A DNA stretch of 64,000 nucleotides from Cytobacillus stercorigallinarum (lineage in GTDB: Bacteria; Bacillota; Bacilli; Bacillales; Cytobacillaceae): positions 68,214-132,213 of the forward strand of contig NZ_JACSQT010000009.1 of assembly GCF_014836495.1 (NCBI RefSeq), written 5' to 3'. Below are positions 16,579 to 25,800 of this stretch, piece after piece. Below the pieces are notes generated by a model. That model made no database searches, was not told where the DNA came from, and saw nothing but the letters and a program-made list of their open reading frames with translations. The translations under genes and the position numbers were made by a program. Numbering within the stretch: position 1 is the first letter of the stretch; the number at the start of each line of letters is the position of its first letter.

Positions 16579-17394
16579 TTATCCAAGACGGCCAACTTCG
16601 TTTACTGCCTTTTCCATACTGCGGTCGTATGCTTGTAACACTTTTTGGTTGGCTTCAAAAGTACGATAGCTTGCCATCATATCTGTCATCGTTCTTGAGG
16701 TATCAACATTGGAACGTTCTAAGAAGCCTTGTTGGATACGAAAAGCTGCATTACCGTAACCATTTTGCAAAGCAGTATTATCTTCCGTAGCAAAGAGTCC
16801 ATCTCCTTGTTTTAGAAGATTTTCTGTTGTTTCCGCATACGCTACACCGATTCGTGTTGTATTTCCAGATGTATCTGTTACATACCCTTCATCATTGACG
16901 GTAAATGATTCACTACCCGGTTGGATTCTATTCCCATTTTGATCTAAGACGTATAGGCCACTTGCTGAAGTCAAATAACCTTGGCTATCTAATGTAAAAT
17001 TACCATTGCGCGTATATTTTGTATTCCCATCTTCACCGGCAACTGTAAAAAATAATGCACTACCGTCCGGGAGATTACCATTTTCAAGCGATAAGTCTGT
17101 AGCAAGACCTGTTTGATTTAAATCCCCCTGCGTATATAAAGGAATTGCTTCTTGCAAATACACGCCCGTACTAATACTTCCGACTGTTTCGTTAACTGGT
17201 AAACGAAAACCATTTTCTGTAGGAATGCTTTGACTATCTATTCTTTGCAATAACATATCACTGAAACTGCTAATTGCTGTTTGGTCTGCTTTAAAACCAG
17301 GTGTATTTGCGTTAGCCATATTGTTAGCTAGCATTTCCGTTCTTCTTTGCTGCGTTAACATACCTGATGCTGCAGTATAAAACCCTCTAAACAT
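16579..17394 (-). CDS. flhO: Flagellar hook-basal body protein FlhO
   Basis: A 271-residue FlgG-class rod protein: N-terminal MFRGFYTAASGM and NMANANTPGFKADQ, C-terminal helix with VDTSRTMTDMM. It builds the distal flagellar rod with FlhP. An earlier in-frame GTG at 17403 exists, but GGGAG is correctly spaced only for the ATG at 17394, which also gives the family N-terminus. The order mbl-flhO-flhP is that of B. subtilis. Confidence 0.93.
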   Translation of the reverse strand: MFRGFYTAASGMLTQQRRTEMLANNMANANTPGFKADQTAISSFSDMLLQRIDSQSIPTENGFRLPVNETVGSISTGVYLQEAIPLYTQGDLNQTGLATDLSLENGNLPDGSALFFTVAGEDGNTKYTRNGNFTLDSQGYLTSASGLYVLDQNGNRIQPGSESFTVNDEGYVTDTSGNTTRIGVAYAETTENLLKQGDGLFATEDNTALQNGYGNAAFRIQQGFLERSNVDTSRTMTDMMASYRTFEANQKVLQAYDRSMEKAVNEVGRLG

Positions 17395-17490
17395 ATCGGT
17401 CACTCCCGTATATCATCGTTTCCCTTTTATATCGGCAAGAGAGTACGATTAATTAGCATTATTTACTTAGAGGAGAATGCATGGCTCTTC

Positions 17491-17532
17491 AACGAAAAGG
17501 CTGGCCTATAGGAGAATCATTAGGTCAGCCTT
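17491..17532 (-). terminator. Hairpin terminator of mbl
   Basis: A 12-bp stem with one mismatch (17497-17508 and 17521-17532) lies just behind the mbl stop. The tail TTCGTT is only moderately U-rich, so read-through into flhO is possible. Confidence 0.6.
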
Positions 17533-17541
17533 ACTCTTGTG

Positions 17542-18543
17542 TTAACTTAATTTTTTTCGTGGTAAACGATCAATGTTATCAAGCATGATTCCAGTTCCAA
17601 TTGCAACACAGTCCATCGGATTTTCAGCAATAAGAACAGGTACTTTTAATTCTTCAGCAAGAAGCATATCGATACCATGAAGCAATGCTCCCCCACCAGT
17701 AAGAATCACGCCACGATCAATGATATCTGCTGAAAGTTCAGGCGGTGTTCTCTCTAAAACGCTTTTTGCAGCTTGGACAATCACGTCTACAGGCTCTTTT
17801 AAAGCTTGTTCGATTTCTTTAGAGTGAACAGTAATTGTGCGAGGCAGTCCAGAAACCATATCACGTCCGCGAATTTCCATGCTCTCATTTCTGGAGCCCG
17901 GGAATACCGTTGCAATAGAAGTTTTAATATCTTCAGCCGTACGCTCACCAATTAGAAGCTTATACTCTTTTTTAATGTATTGAAGAATTTCATTGTCGAA
18001 TTTATCTCCGGCCATTTTAATTGAAGAAGACGTAACAATATCACCCATAGATAAAACAGCTACATCCGTTGTTCCTCCACCAATATCTACGACCATATTA
18101 CCGCTTGGTTGGAAAATATCCATTCCCGCACCAATAGCAGCCACTTTCGGCTCTTCTTCTAAATAGACCTTCTTACCGCCACTTTTTTCTGCTGCTTCTT
18201 TAATCGCCTTTTGCTCAACGCTTGTTACATTGGTAGGACAACAAATAAGAATACGCGGTTTAGATAAAAAGCCTTTCACATTTAACTTGTTAATAAAGTG
18301 TTTAAGCATCGCTTCAGTTACATCAAAGTCAGCAATCACACCATCTTTTAGCGGGCGAATAGCAATAATATTACCAGGCGTTCTCCCCACCATACGGCGA
18401 GCCTCTTCCCCAACAGCAAGTACTCTATTCGTGTTTTTATCAATGGCTACAACAGAAGGTTCATTTAAAACGATCCCTCTTCCTTTTACATGTATCAGTA
18501 CATTCGCCGTACCTAAGTCAATTCCAATATCTCTTGCAAACAT
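17542..18543 (-). CDS. mbl: Rod-shape protein Mbl (MreB paralogue)
   Basis: A 333-residue bacterial actin. Phosphate-1 loop DIGIDLGTANVL at the N-terminus, phosphate-2 loop DIGGGTTDVAVL near 160, and adenosine loop LTGGGALL near 288. Mbl polymers move with the elongasome under the membrane and direct lateral cell-wall synthesis. The location next to spoIIID and flhO-flhP, as in B. subtilis, identifies it as Mbl and not MreB or MreBH. Ribosome binding site AGGAGG. Confidence 0.96.
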   Translation of the reverse strand: MFARDIGIDLGTANVLIHVKGRGIVLNEPSVVAIDKNTNRVLAVGEEARRMVGRTPGNIIAIRPLKDGVIADFDVTEAMLKHFINKLNVKGFLSKPRILICCPTNVTSVEQKAIKEAAEKSGGKKVYLEEEPKVAAIGAGMDIFQPSGNMVVDIGGGTTDVAVLSMGDIVTSSSIKMAGDKFDNEILQYIKKEYKLLIGERTAEDIKTSIATVFPGSRNESMEIRGRDMVSGLPRTITVHSKEIEQALKEPVDVIVQAAKSVLERTPPELSADIIDRGVILTGGGALLHGIDMLLAEELKVPVLIAENPMDCVAIGTGIMLDNIDRLPRKKLS

Positions 18544-18979
18544 TGTTCCTAACTTCCTCCTCGCAACTAAATCTTCTTCTCATTTTTGCAGTTCAAATGG
18601 CTCTATAGGCATATAAAATGCCTTTGTGTTTTTTGCTTATGTAAGCAATCTATCATTGATTTTTCGTTTCCGCACGAATATTTCCCCATACAAAAGCCTT
18701 TCTCAAGCAATCTGAGAAAAGAGAAGTTTATGTATATTCTAGGGCTTCTACGTTAACAAAAGCACATACCAAGTTCATTATATCCTAGTTAATTATTTTA
18801 GCACATCTCACGCAGAATAAATAACTATTTGTCAAAATATATTGTGACTTTTTAAGGAGAAATTGTCGAATTTGTTGATTATTGGGATAAAAGTTGGGGA
18901 TTACACTTTGAAGTAATAAAGAAGGGATGGTTATACGGGCAGATGTTGTACCTTATCCTCCCTCTGCCCGCTTCACACA
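18544..18979 (-). other. Intergenic region between spoIIID and mbl
   Basis: No gene. Behind spoIIID a 7-bp stem CGGGCAG/CTGCCCG (18936-18970) with a 21-nt loop is present but has no U run, so it is a weak terminator candidate. Closer to mbl there are two small hairpins (TTTCTCA/TGAGAAA at 18699-18719 and GGCAT/ATGCC near 18616-18630). The mbl promoter must lie here, but I could not pick one with confidence. Confidence 0.5.
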
Positions 18980-19252
18980 TTATTTGATGGGTTCTTCTTC
19001 AAGCTCTTCTTTCTTATACTTTAACTTTGTTGCTTCTCCCCCTCGCAGATGACGAATGGACTTATGATAATCTAGTATTTCTTTTACTTCATTAGCAAGG
19101 TCAGGATTTATTTCAGGCAATCTTTCTGTCAGATCTTTATGGACTGTACTTTTGGATACGCCAAACTCCTTCGCAATTACGCGAACCGTTTTTCTCGTCT
19201 CCACGATATACTTTCCAATCTTGATTGTTCTCTCTTTGATGTAATCGTGCAC
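18980..19252 (-). CDS. spoIIID: Sporulation transcription factor SpoIIID
   Basis: A 90-residue DNA-binding protein with a helix-turn-helix at about 22-45 (VRVIAKEFGVSKSTVHKDL) and a basic C-terminal helix. It matches B. subtilis SpoIIID almost residue for residue in the first 80 positions. It acts in the mother cell, where it activates and represses sigma-E genes and leads to sigma-K. It starts at GTG (followed by CACGAT), 8 nt after GGGAGGG, as in B. subtilis. The short upstream frame usd of B. subtilis is not evident here. Confidence 0.97.
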   Translation of the reverse strand: MHDYIKERTIKIGKYIVETRKTVRVIAKEFGVSKSTVHKDLTERLPEINPDLANEVKEILDYHKSIRHLRGGEATKLKYKKEELEEEPIK

Positions 19253-19890
19253 ACTACTCGCCCTCCCTAAATTGGATGTGAGAAGTGTGAAATGAGACTC
19301 GTTTTTAACTTTGTCTTATAGTGTGTGTTTTACTAGTTGTTAAAAGAATAGCAGGTAAACCTGCCGAGCAGTGGCTAACATATCCTAGAGATTATACAGC
19401 TGTTACTAAACAAACGACCCCTCACCTCAAACATTCTCTTTGTAAGGTTTGTAACAGTTTATTAGCTTGGATTAAAATATATGCACAAAAAACACAAGTA
19501 GGACAAGTAACTGTATGATTTTTTCATTTTCAGCTCTCTTTTTTAACAAGTAATTCTCTATATAACAAGATTATTATTTAATACCCGCGACAAATGACTT
19601 ATACAGGGGTTATTAGACCTATTTATAATTGCTTATTTTTCGACAAATTCCGCAAACTCCAATACTCCGTTTTATACAAAAAAGTATTTTTTTAGTTCTA
19701 ATCACTCAATTAACTGTATTTCAATAACCAACTAAGAGTGATAAAAGTCTATAAATAAATCTAATGACCTAATTCTATATAATGAACAAGAGATTCTTTA
19801 TTCCTATTGTTGTTTAATCCTTCTCTGACTTACACTAAAAATCAAGCAAATAGATAAAACATGGTTATTCCAATTAAAGGGTGATTTATT
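19253..19890. other. 638-bp intergenic region, no convincing gene
   Basis: This AT-rich stretch separates divergent spoIIID and the LysM gene. A 65-codon frame on the plus strand (19321-19518, GTG start) has no ribosome binding site and I do not accept it. A perfect dyad GCAGGT-AA-ACCTGC is at 19351-19364. Promoters of both flanking genes must be here, but none is clear. Confidence 0.5.
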
Positions 19891-20547
19891 TTGACAGTGT
19901 TAAAGCCACGGAGACAGAGAATTTTTGAAGCAAGAAAAAGAAGAATGAAAATAAGAAGAATGAAATTAACAGGCATCTTGGCTGCTACAGTCATTATTCT
20001 TGCTGTCATTTTCAGCTTAAATGAGCAATCATCAGAAGCCTCTACTTATAAAGTCGAAAAAAATGACACACTCTATCGTATTGCAAAAAAACATAATCTT
20101 TCTGTCGAAGAATTAAAAATACATAACCAACTTGTAGATAATTATATAACTGTAGGACAAACATTAGACATTCCATACCCTACAGATTATCAAGGTTTAT
20201 CAGGTGAACCATTTATACATATTGTCGCTCCTAGTGAAACATTATGGAGCATTGCCAGTAGATACGGCTTAAGTGTTGAAGAATTAAAATCTCTCAACAA
20301 CCTTAAAGAGAATCATATTTACGCTTTTCAGCCATTAACTATCATTGATGAAATGTATACATCACAAGCTAAACTAATTGGGGCTGCAGATGATCGTGTG
20401 CTCGAATTCCAAGATGATGATGAGTTTTTCACTTTACTTGCACCGTTACAGTCTGCTTCTAGACTTCAAGCATTTACTGGACAAGATTTATTTATTACTT
20501 ATAAAAGAAATTCATTACTATCAATCCATTCTATGCAAACCCCATAA
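19891..20547 (+). CDS. Membrane-anchored double-LysM protein
   Basis: A 218-residue protein: very basic cytoplasmic N-terminus (about 1-25), one transmembrane helix (26-44), then two LysM domains (about 52-96, starting TYKVEKNDTLYRIAKKH, and 108-151, starting HIVAPSETLWSIASRY), and about 65 residues of unknown fold. LysM domains bind peptidoglycan N-acetylglucosamine, so the protein should sit on the outer membrane face against the wall or in the forespore intermembrane space. It starts at TTG with GGTGAT upstream. It lies convergent to spoIIQ; a sporulation role is only a guess from location. Confidence 0.75.
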   Translation: MTVLKPRRQRIFEARKRRMKIRRMKLTGILAATVIILAVIFSLNEQSSEASTYKVEKNDTLYRIAKKHNLSVEELKIHNQLVDNYITVGQTLDIPYPTDYQGLSGEPFIHIVAPSETLWSIASRYGLSVEELKSLNNLKENHIYAFQPLTIIDEMYTSQAKLIGAADDRVLEFQDDDEFFTLLAPLQSASRLQAFTGQDLFITYKRNSLLSIHSMQTP

Positions 20548-20551
20548 CAAT

Positions 20552-20584
20552 AAAAAGGGAAATATTCATGAATGAATATTTCCC
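20552..20584 (-). terminator. Terminator of spoIIQ (perfect 28-bp palindrome)
   Basis: A 13-bp stem with a 2-nt centre (20557-20584) is followed on the minus strand by TTTTTATTG. On the plus strand the hairpin has no U run, so it mainly serves spoIIQ. Confidence 0.85.
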
Positions 20585-20625
20585 GAGAAATGTCGAAACT
20601 TTTCTATTTTTGTCTCAACTATTAT

Positions 20626-21525
20626 TTATGATTCTTGTGAATCTGAAGACGTATCTGCGTCTGTTTCACCTTCATTACTTGCACCATCATCTTCTGATTG
20701 ATCTTCATCACTTGGGGCAGTATCTTCTGATTGGTCTCCATCACTTGGCGCAGCATCTGATTCATCATTAGAACTTTCAGTTGAACCATCTTGTGCTGCA
20801 TCTTCAGTAGGTGCTTTTTCTTCAGCTATTTCTGCTTTTTCCAATTGACTTAACGTTTTACCAACAAACTCCTCTGGGTTTACAGCTACACCATCTTTAC
20901 GGATTTCAAAGTGTACATGCTCTCCAGCTTCTTGGTTAATTTGGCTTTGTCCAGATTGAGCAATTGTATCTCCTTGCTCCACTACACTACCTTCTTTTAC
21001 TTTCATATCAGTAATGGATTGGTAGCGTGTCACAATCCCTTCAGCATGCTGAATTTCAATGACATTTCCTAGAGTTGCATCTTCTTCCACCTTAGTAACT
21101 GTTCCACTTAATGCCGAACGAACTTCGAATGATTTTCCATCTTTCATAACAATGTCAATACCTGCATTTGGTTGATATGTGTTATTGTAGAATACTAATG
21201 CTTCTTCTTGAGCCGCTTCCTCACCATGCACATCATAGAATTTAGTTTGGATCACTGCTCCGTCCGCATTTTCTACAGGTAACACAAAATTCTCCATTGC
21301 ATTATTCACTTCTACTGCATCCTCATTACCTTTGCCAGAAAGATCTGTCTCACCGTAATCGAATCCATCTGTGTCTGAAGCATTTTCATTGCCGTTTTGG
21401 AACCATAGAACGCCACTAAGTATGAGTGCTGCACTCGCGATGTAAATTGCTGGATAAGCCCAACGTTTCTTCATAAACTTTTTAAAACTAGAATCTTGAG
21501 AAGTCTTTTTTTCTTCCTCTCTCAT
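20626..21525 (-). CDS. spoIIQ: Stage II sporulation protein SpoIIQ
   Basis: A 299-residue forespore membrane protein: cytoplasmic tail, transmembrane helix (about 24-42), LytM/M23-fold domain (about 80-225) and an acidic Ser/Asp/Glu tail of about 65 residues with a near repeat (PSDGDQSED, PSDEDQSED). SpoIIQ pairs with mother-cell SpoIIIAH across the septum to hold the engulfing membranes and form the feeding channel. The M23 zinc site is broken: the first ligand is N120 where active enzymes have His (N-A-G-I-D), while H203 and H205 remain. This is the known degenerate state of SpoIIQ, so no peptidase activity is expected. Confidence 0.95.
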   Translation of the reverse strand: MREEEKKTSQDSSFKKFMKKRWAYPAIYIASAALILSGVLWFQNGNENASDTDGFDYGETDLSGKGNEDAVEVNNAMENFVLPVENADGAVIQTKFYDVHGEEAAQEEALVFYNNTYQPNAGIDIVMKDGKSFEVRSALSGTVTKVEEDATLGNVIEIQHAEGIVTRYQSITDMKVKEGSVVEQGDTIAQSGQSQINQEAGEHVHFEIRKDGVAVNPEEFVGKTLSQLEKAEIAEEKAPTEDAAQDGSTESSNDESDAAPSDGDQSEDTAPSDEDQSEDDGASNEGETDADTSSDSQES

Positions 21526-21545
21526 TTTTCATCACCTCTGGCATC

Positions 21546-21574
21546 AGTTTGAACAGATTCCAGAAGATATATAC
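21546..21574 (-). promoter_or_regulatory. Possible sigma-F promoter of spoIIQ
   Basis: On the minus strand GTATA (21570-21574) and GTTCAAACT (21546-21554) lie 15 nt apart. They match the sigma-F pattern GTATA-15-GGNNANANT with one mismatch. spoIIQ is sigma-F dependent in B. subtilis. The leader would be very short (about 15 nt), which makes this tentative. Confidence 0.3.
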
Positions 21575-21682
21575 ATCATCTAAAAAATTTTTTGGATTTA
21601 TTTTTTACTAACTGGGTTTATATATACATGTTTTATCAAAATAATTAAATTCTGAATACTTTGATGCGCTATTATCTACAAA

Positions 21683-21718
21683 TAGAAAACAAACAGCTCC
21701 GAATGAAGCTGTTTGTTT
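21683..21718 (-). terminator. Terminator of spoIID
   Basis: A perfect 12-bp stem (21687-21698 and 21707-21718) with an 8-nt loop, rich in A/T at its base, lies four bases after the spoIID stop. Confidence 0.88.
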
Positions 21719-21722
21719 TAAC

Positions 21723-22754
21723 TTACTTTTGTGCAGTTAATTTTGCCACCATCGTATCAGATTCACTGATTTCGATTCCTTTATAATAATAAGAAACGAT
21801 TTCTTTATATGATTTGCCTTCCTTCGCCATCCCGTTTGCACCATACTGACTCATGCCAACCCCATGCCCATACCCTTTTGTTTGTATATTAATCTGATCA
21901 CCATTTCTCGTCAGGGTAAAGTCAGTTGATTGCAACCCTAATTTCATTCTGATATCGGTTCCTTTTATTATGGTTCCATTAATATCCACTTTCCCTATTC
22001 GATTACCATCTGTTTTTTCAACAATTTTAGCAACTGTTTGACCCGAAGGTACTTTCACATTTAACTTTTTTTCAAATTCAGATACAGGCATAGAGATTTG
22101 ATCATCGAATTTTGGTGTATCAATGTCCCAGGGACTTTTGACACTTTTTAAATACGGAGTGGCATTCGCCCAAACGTTTTCTGCATTTTCCGTGTAGCCA
22201 TTACTTGTAGAGAAGAACGCTGCCGTTATAGGATTACCGTCATAGGTAAGAATTTGCCCACTTGTTTCTTGAACTGCTTGCGTAATTTTCTCGATTTTCC
22301 AATCATAATCGGACTTCCATATTTTTTTGAGCTCTTCTTTGTTTTTAAAAACTTGATCATCAGTGGAATCTGTAATCATTGCGCCTTCTGGTAACGACCC
22401 CTTATCTGCCATTAGATGCTGCATTGTATATGTTCGCGCTGCAAGTGCTTGGGCCTTCAACGCTTCTAGCTCAAACTCCGCAGGCATCTCAGAAGCAACA
22501 ACCCCAATAAGATAGTCTTCAAAGGCAAATGTTTCCACTTTTTTGGCATTGGTTCGATAAACCGCCACATCAACTGCAGGTTCCATCGAGGTGAAAGATG
22601 TTGCCTCCTCCTTCTTCTTTTCCGCAGTCACAGACTCTCGATTCTCTTGCTTTTCATCATTTCCAAAAGGAAGAACTACTAGTAAGGCTGGGATAATTAA
22701 TACAAGTGTAAAGAGTAGTGCTGATAGTACGATGAATGGTTTGAATTTTGTCAT
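21723..22754 (-). CDS. spoIID: Stage II sporulation protein D (SpoIID)
   Basis: A 343-residue membrane-anchored lytic transglycosylase of engulfment. It has one transmembrane helix (about 8-30) followed by the SpoIID domain with the catalytic glutamate E89 (VVASEMPAEF). Near the C-terminus is GYGHGVGMSQYGANGMA, the zinc-binding and SpoIID signature. It cuts glycan strands stripped by SpoIIP during membrane migration. It is expressed in the mother cell. Its own sigma-E promoter and terminator make it monocistronic. The order ywmB-murAA-spoIID-spoIIQ is that of B. subtilis. Confidence 0.96.
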   Translation of the reverse strand: MTKFKPFIVLSALLFTLVLIIPALLVVLPFGNDEKQENRESVTAEKKKEEATSFTSMEPAVDVAVYRTNAKKVETFAFEDYLIGVVASEMPAEFELEALKAQALAARTYTMQHLMADKGSLPEGAMITDSTDDQVFKNKEELKKIWKSDYDWKIEKITQAVQETSGQILTYDGNPITAAFFSTSNGYTENAENVWANATPYLKSVKSPWDIDTPKFDDQISMPVSEFEKKLNVKVPSGQTVAKIVEKTDGNRIGKVDINGTIIKGTDIRMKLGLQSTDFTLTRNGDQINIQTKGYGHGVGMSQYGANGMAKEGKSYKEIVSYYYKGIEISESDTMVAKLTAQK

Positions 22755-22788
22755 ATGCTAGCCTCCATCAAGATTCACGTCTCATTCA

Positions 22789-22818
22789 ATCATATGGTCG
22801 AAATAGAGCCATTATGAC
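22789..22818 (-). promoter_or_regulatory. Sigma-E promoter of spoIID
   Basis: On the minus strand GTCATAAT (22811-22818) and CATATGAT (22789-22796) are 14 nt apart, close to the sigma-E pattern (-35 GTCATATT, -10 CATACANT; 6 of the 8 -10 positions fit). It is 35 nt before the spoIID ATG. spoIID is a known sigma-E gene. Confidence 0.65.
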
Positions 22819-22991
22819 AAAATCCCAATATTGAATTTTCTCTAGTAAAGAGTGTAATGGTAGAGATAGAGAAACGAGGAAAATATGGAGTGGGTGTTAT
22901 AGCGAAGGTGAATTTCACATTAATTAGGTGGGTGAATCCTTGTCCTTATTTCCCACACCATGTATTGCTTTGTACATTTTCAAACTAAACC

Positions 22992-23027
22992 AAAAAAACC
23001 ACCAATCTCCAAAAGAGATTAGTGGTT
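22992..23027 (-). terminator. Terminator of murAA
   Basis: A 13-bp stem with one G-U pair (22997-23009 and 23015-23027), 5-nt loop, followed by TTTTTTTGG on the minus strand. The region between it and the spoIID promoter (22819-22991) contains no gene. Confidence 0.9.
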
Positions 23028-23036
23028 CAGCCATTT

Positions 23037-24353
23037 TTATGCATTTAAATCAGTAATGATGGTTTGTTCAGTTGTAGACATATCTTCTTCTGCTTCAGTC
23101 ACACGTTCAATGTCTGCACCTAAGCTCGCTAGTTTCTTATGGAAATCGACATAGCCACGATCAAGATGTTTTAATTCTGTTACGCGTGTTATGCCATCTG
23201 CTACAAGTCCTGTTAAGATGAGAGCAGCTGCAGCACGTAAATCCGTTGCGGCAACTTCTGCACCTTGCAGGTTGGATGGTCCTTCCATAATAACAGAGCG
23301 TCCTTCGATTTTCACATCTGCATTCATGCGACGGAATTCTTCCACATGCATGAAGCGATTTTCAAATACAGTCTCCGTAATCACACTTGTGCCCTTGGCA
23401 TGAAGCAATAGTGCCATCATTTGAGATTGCATATCTGTTGGAAAACCTGGGTGAGGCATCGTTTTGATATCTACAGCTTTAAGCTCTGACGGGCCGATGA
23501 CGCGAACGCCTTCTTCCTCTTCGATAAACTGAACGCCCATTTCTTCCATTTTTGCAATTAAAGATGTTGCATGTTCTGGTACAGCACCTTTGACAAGGAC
23601 ATCGCCGCCTGTAATGGCTGCTGCAACCATAAATGTACCTGCTTCAATTCGGTCTGGGATGATATGATGCTCAGCACCAAATAATACATCCACACCTTCA
23701 ATACGAATCGTACCTGTTCCAGCACCACGAACTTTTGCACCCATTTTATTCAGGAAGTTCGCAAGGTCCACAATTTCTGGCTCTTTTGCGACATTTTCAA
23801 GGATTGTTGTACCCTTTGCTAATGTTGCAGCCATCATAATATTTTCTGTTGCGCCTACGCTAGGAAAATCAAGATATATTTTCGCACCATGTAATCTTCC
23901 TTCTGGTGCTTCTGCTTCAATAAATCCATTGCCGACTTTAACGGTTGCACCCATTGCTTCAAAACCCTTTAAATGTTGATCTATCGGGCGTGAACCAATC
24001 GCACAGCCACCTGGCAGTGCTACTCTTGCTCTTCCATTTCTCGCTAATAGTGAACCCATGACTAAAACAGATGCACGCATTTTTCGAACATATTCAAATG
24101 GTGCTTCTACTTTTAACTCTCTAGATGCATCAACAGTTACTGTATTGTTATCAAACCCCACTTCGGCGTTTAAAAAACGTAATACTTCATTAATTGTATA
24201 TACATCGGAGAGAGTTGGGACATCACGAATTACGCTTTTTCCATCACTTGCTAACAATGTTGCAGCGATTACCGGCAAAACAGCATTTTTTGCGCCTTCT
24301 ACTTTGACTGTGCCACTTAACCGATTTCCGCCGCGGACGATGATTTTTTCCAA
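23037..24353 (-). CDS. murAA: UDP-N-acetylglucosamine 1-carboxyvinyltransferase MurAA
   Basis: A 438-residue EPSP-synthase-fold enzyme. It transfers enolpyruvate from PEP to UDP-GlcNAc, the first committed step of peptidoglycan synthesis, in the cytoplasm. The active-site cysteine C117 lies in [14 protein letters not shown], so the enzyme should be fosfomycin sensitive. The N-terminus [27 protein letters not shown] is canonical. The location next to spoIID marks it as the MurAA paralogue. The acidic C-terminal extension (last 20 residues or so) is slightly longer than usual. It follows ywmB by 33 nt. Confidence 0.96.
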   Translation of the reverse strand: MEKIIVRGGNRLSGTVKVEGAKNAVLPVIAATLLASDGKSVIRDVPTLSDVYTINEVLRFLNAEVGFDNNTVTVDASRELKVEAPFEYVRKMRASVLVMGSLLARNGRARVALPGGCAIGSRPIDQHLKGFEAMGATVKVGNGFIEAEAPEGRLHGAKIYLDFPSVGATENIMMAATLAKGTTILENVAKEPEIVDLANFLNKMGAKVRGAGTGTIRIEGVDVLFGAEHHIIPDRIEAGTFMVAAAITGGDVLVKGAVPEHATSLIAKMEEMGVQFIEEEEGVRVIGPSELKAVDIKTMPHPGFPTDMQSQMMALLLHAKGTSVITETVFENRFMHVEEFRRMNADVKIEGRSVIMEGPSNLQGAEVAATDLRAAAALILTGLVADGITRVTELKHLDRGYVDFHKKLASLGADIERVTEAEEDMSTTEQTIITDLNA

Positions 24354-24386
24354 AGTGTATTCCCCTCCGCGTCCATTTTCTCTATA

Positions 24387-25136
24387 TTAATATTCAATCG
24401 TTATGATGGGTGTGCCGATAACAATAGTTGTCTTAGCGCCCAACCCTTCTTTTCTTAAGCCAATTTGTAAATTCATATCTTTGCCATCCGTTGTAACAGA
24501 CTCTTTGAACATGGGTGAGTATGCCGATGTCGAGATAAATTGTTCTTCTTCTAACGCTTCTATTTCTTTCGCATTAAATGTAGACAATAATCCATTCATT
24601 TGTTCAAGCATAGACTCCCTCATATTACCATCATAATGACCAATGATACAAGAGAAAATATTGGGTTTTTTAGTAAAAATGTCAGACATCTGACTTTTCA
24701 TATATTCCCCGATACTTTCCTGGATACTGCCTTTGTAGCCAGCACCTTTCGCCTCATAAATGACATACGTTTGTACATTGTCTTTTGTGTCGGTTGAAAG
24801 TATTTTTATCGTTTCAGTCAGATCATTTTTTTTAAGCGTACCGATGACTTCATATCTTTCTTGAGATTCCTTTGTCACAGACCAATTCCAGTCTGTAAAA
24901 CTCTTTTTCATGTCTTCAGTATATGCTTTTACTTCAGCAAAGGTTTGTAAGTTTTCCAAGTTTTCCCTTGCATGAACTGACCATTCTTGAATCAAAATAT
25001 TCTCGTCCTGTACAGTTTGAGCGATTTGTAATAGTGAAAGCTCTTCTATAGATGCTGCATCCGAATGATTGCCGAAAATAATCCAAACTAACCCGACAAT
25101 TCCCATTATAGAAAATATAAATGAATACTTCTTCAT
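24387..25136 (-). CDS. ywmB: YwmB family exported protein
   Basis: A 249-residue protein with a signal peptide or membrane anchor (about 5-27, AA at 27-28), followed by a soluble alpha/beta region of the YwmB family (sometimes described as TATA-box-binding-protein-like fold). The function is unknown. It lies directly upstream of murAA, probably in one operon, as in B. subtilis. The conserved features are GAGYKGSIQESIGEYM and the block NMRESMLEQMNGLL. ATG with GGGAGGG upstream. Confidence 0.85.
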   Translation of the reverse strand: MKKYSFIFSIMGIVGLVWIIFGNHSDAASIEELSLLQIAQTVQDENILIQEWSVHARENLENLQTFAEVKAYTEDMKKSFTDWNWSVTKESQERYEVIGTLKKNDLTETIKILSTDTKDNVQTYVIYEAKGAGYKGSIQESIGEYMKSQMSDIFTKKPNIFSCIIGHYDGNMRESMLEQMNGLLSTFNAKEIEALEEEQFISTSAYSPMFKESVTTDGKDMNLQIGLRKEGLGAKTTIVIGTPIITIEY

Positions 25137-25356
25137 TTAAACTCCCTCCCTTATTACCATTGTTACCAAAGGAGAGAACGGCATACTTGGGAATTATCGT
25201 CACATTTTGACATCCACTAATTGAGTGAAGATTAAATCAAATCATATGTATAGTTGTAGGAAAATTAATAGCAACATCATGCATTGTACTCAAACTTTAA
25301 ACAAATGAAAACATGTACGAAGACCTATATTTGAGGACTATTTTTTGACAAAATGA

Positions 25357-25593
25357 TTATTGCAAAATAAATGGAAGTTGTTGAGACCAAAGAAGATAAT
25401 CAAGCACAAAATTACCGACAATCGATCCTAGTGCAATCGACAACATTACATATAATACCCTTGCTTGCAAAACATGATTTGCCTTGATCCACGTATCAAT
25501 TTTAATCGCTTGCAAAGCATACCAAGCTACGGCAATAAATATTAAATGTACAATAATACTTACCAATGCCTGTTGGCCAAATCCAGAGATCAC
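25357..25593 (-). CDS. ywzB: DUF1146 membrane protein YwzB
   Basis: A 78-residue protein with two transmembrane helices (about 10-30 and 48-68), with the DUF1146 pattern GQQALVSIIVHLIFIAVAWYALQ. The function is unknown; it is conserved between the ATP synthase/nuo region and ywmB-murAA in Bacillus. A longer version from a TTG at 25614 is possible, but AAGGAG is correctly spaced for the GTG at 25593, which fits the family length. Confidence 0.85.
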   Translation of the reverse strand: MISGFGQQALVSIIVHLIFIAVAWYALQAIKIDTWIKANHVLQARVLYVMLSIALGSIVGNFVLDYLLWSQQLPFILQ

Positions 25594-25758
25594 ATGACCC
25601 ACTCCTTCAATCAAAAACTACACCATTTATTTTAACTCAAATCGCCTTCAGAAAGATAGCATACACCCTCTTAACAATTGACGTTTTTGTTTCACTTTTC
25701 GTTTCACATAAATTTATTTTTCCAAAATTTACTTTACTATGAGCCCTTTGCTCTCCAA

Positions 25759-25790
25759 AAATAAAAAAGAAGAAGGATCTCCCTTCTTCT
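25759..25790 (-). terminator. Terminator of the nuo operon
   Basis: A perfect 9-bp stem (25768-25776 and 25782-25790), 5-nt loop, then TTTTTTATTTTT on the minus strand, ten bases behind nuoN. Confidence 0.92.
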
Positions 25791-25800
25791 ATACCCGTTT

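Noticed and set aside
19321-19518. 65-codon frame upstream of spoIIID, possible usd or small protein
   Set aside because: On the opposite strand to spoIIID, no ribosome binding site, no recognisable product.
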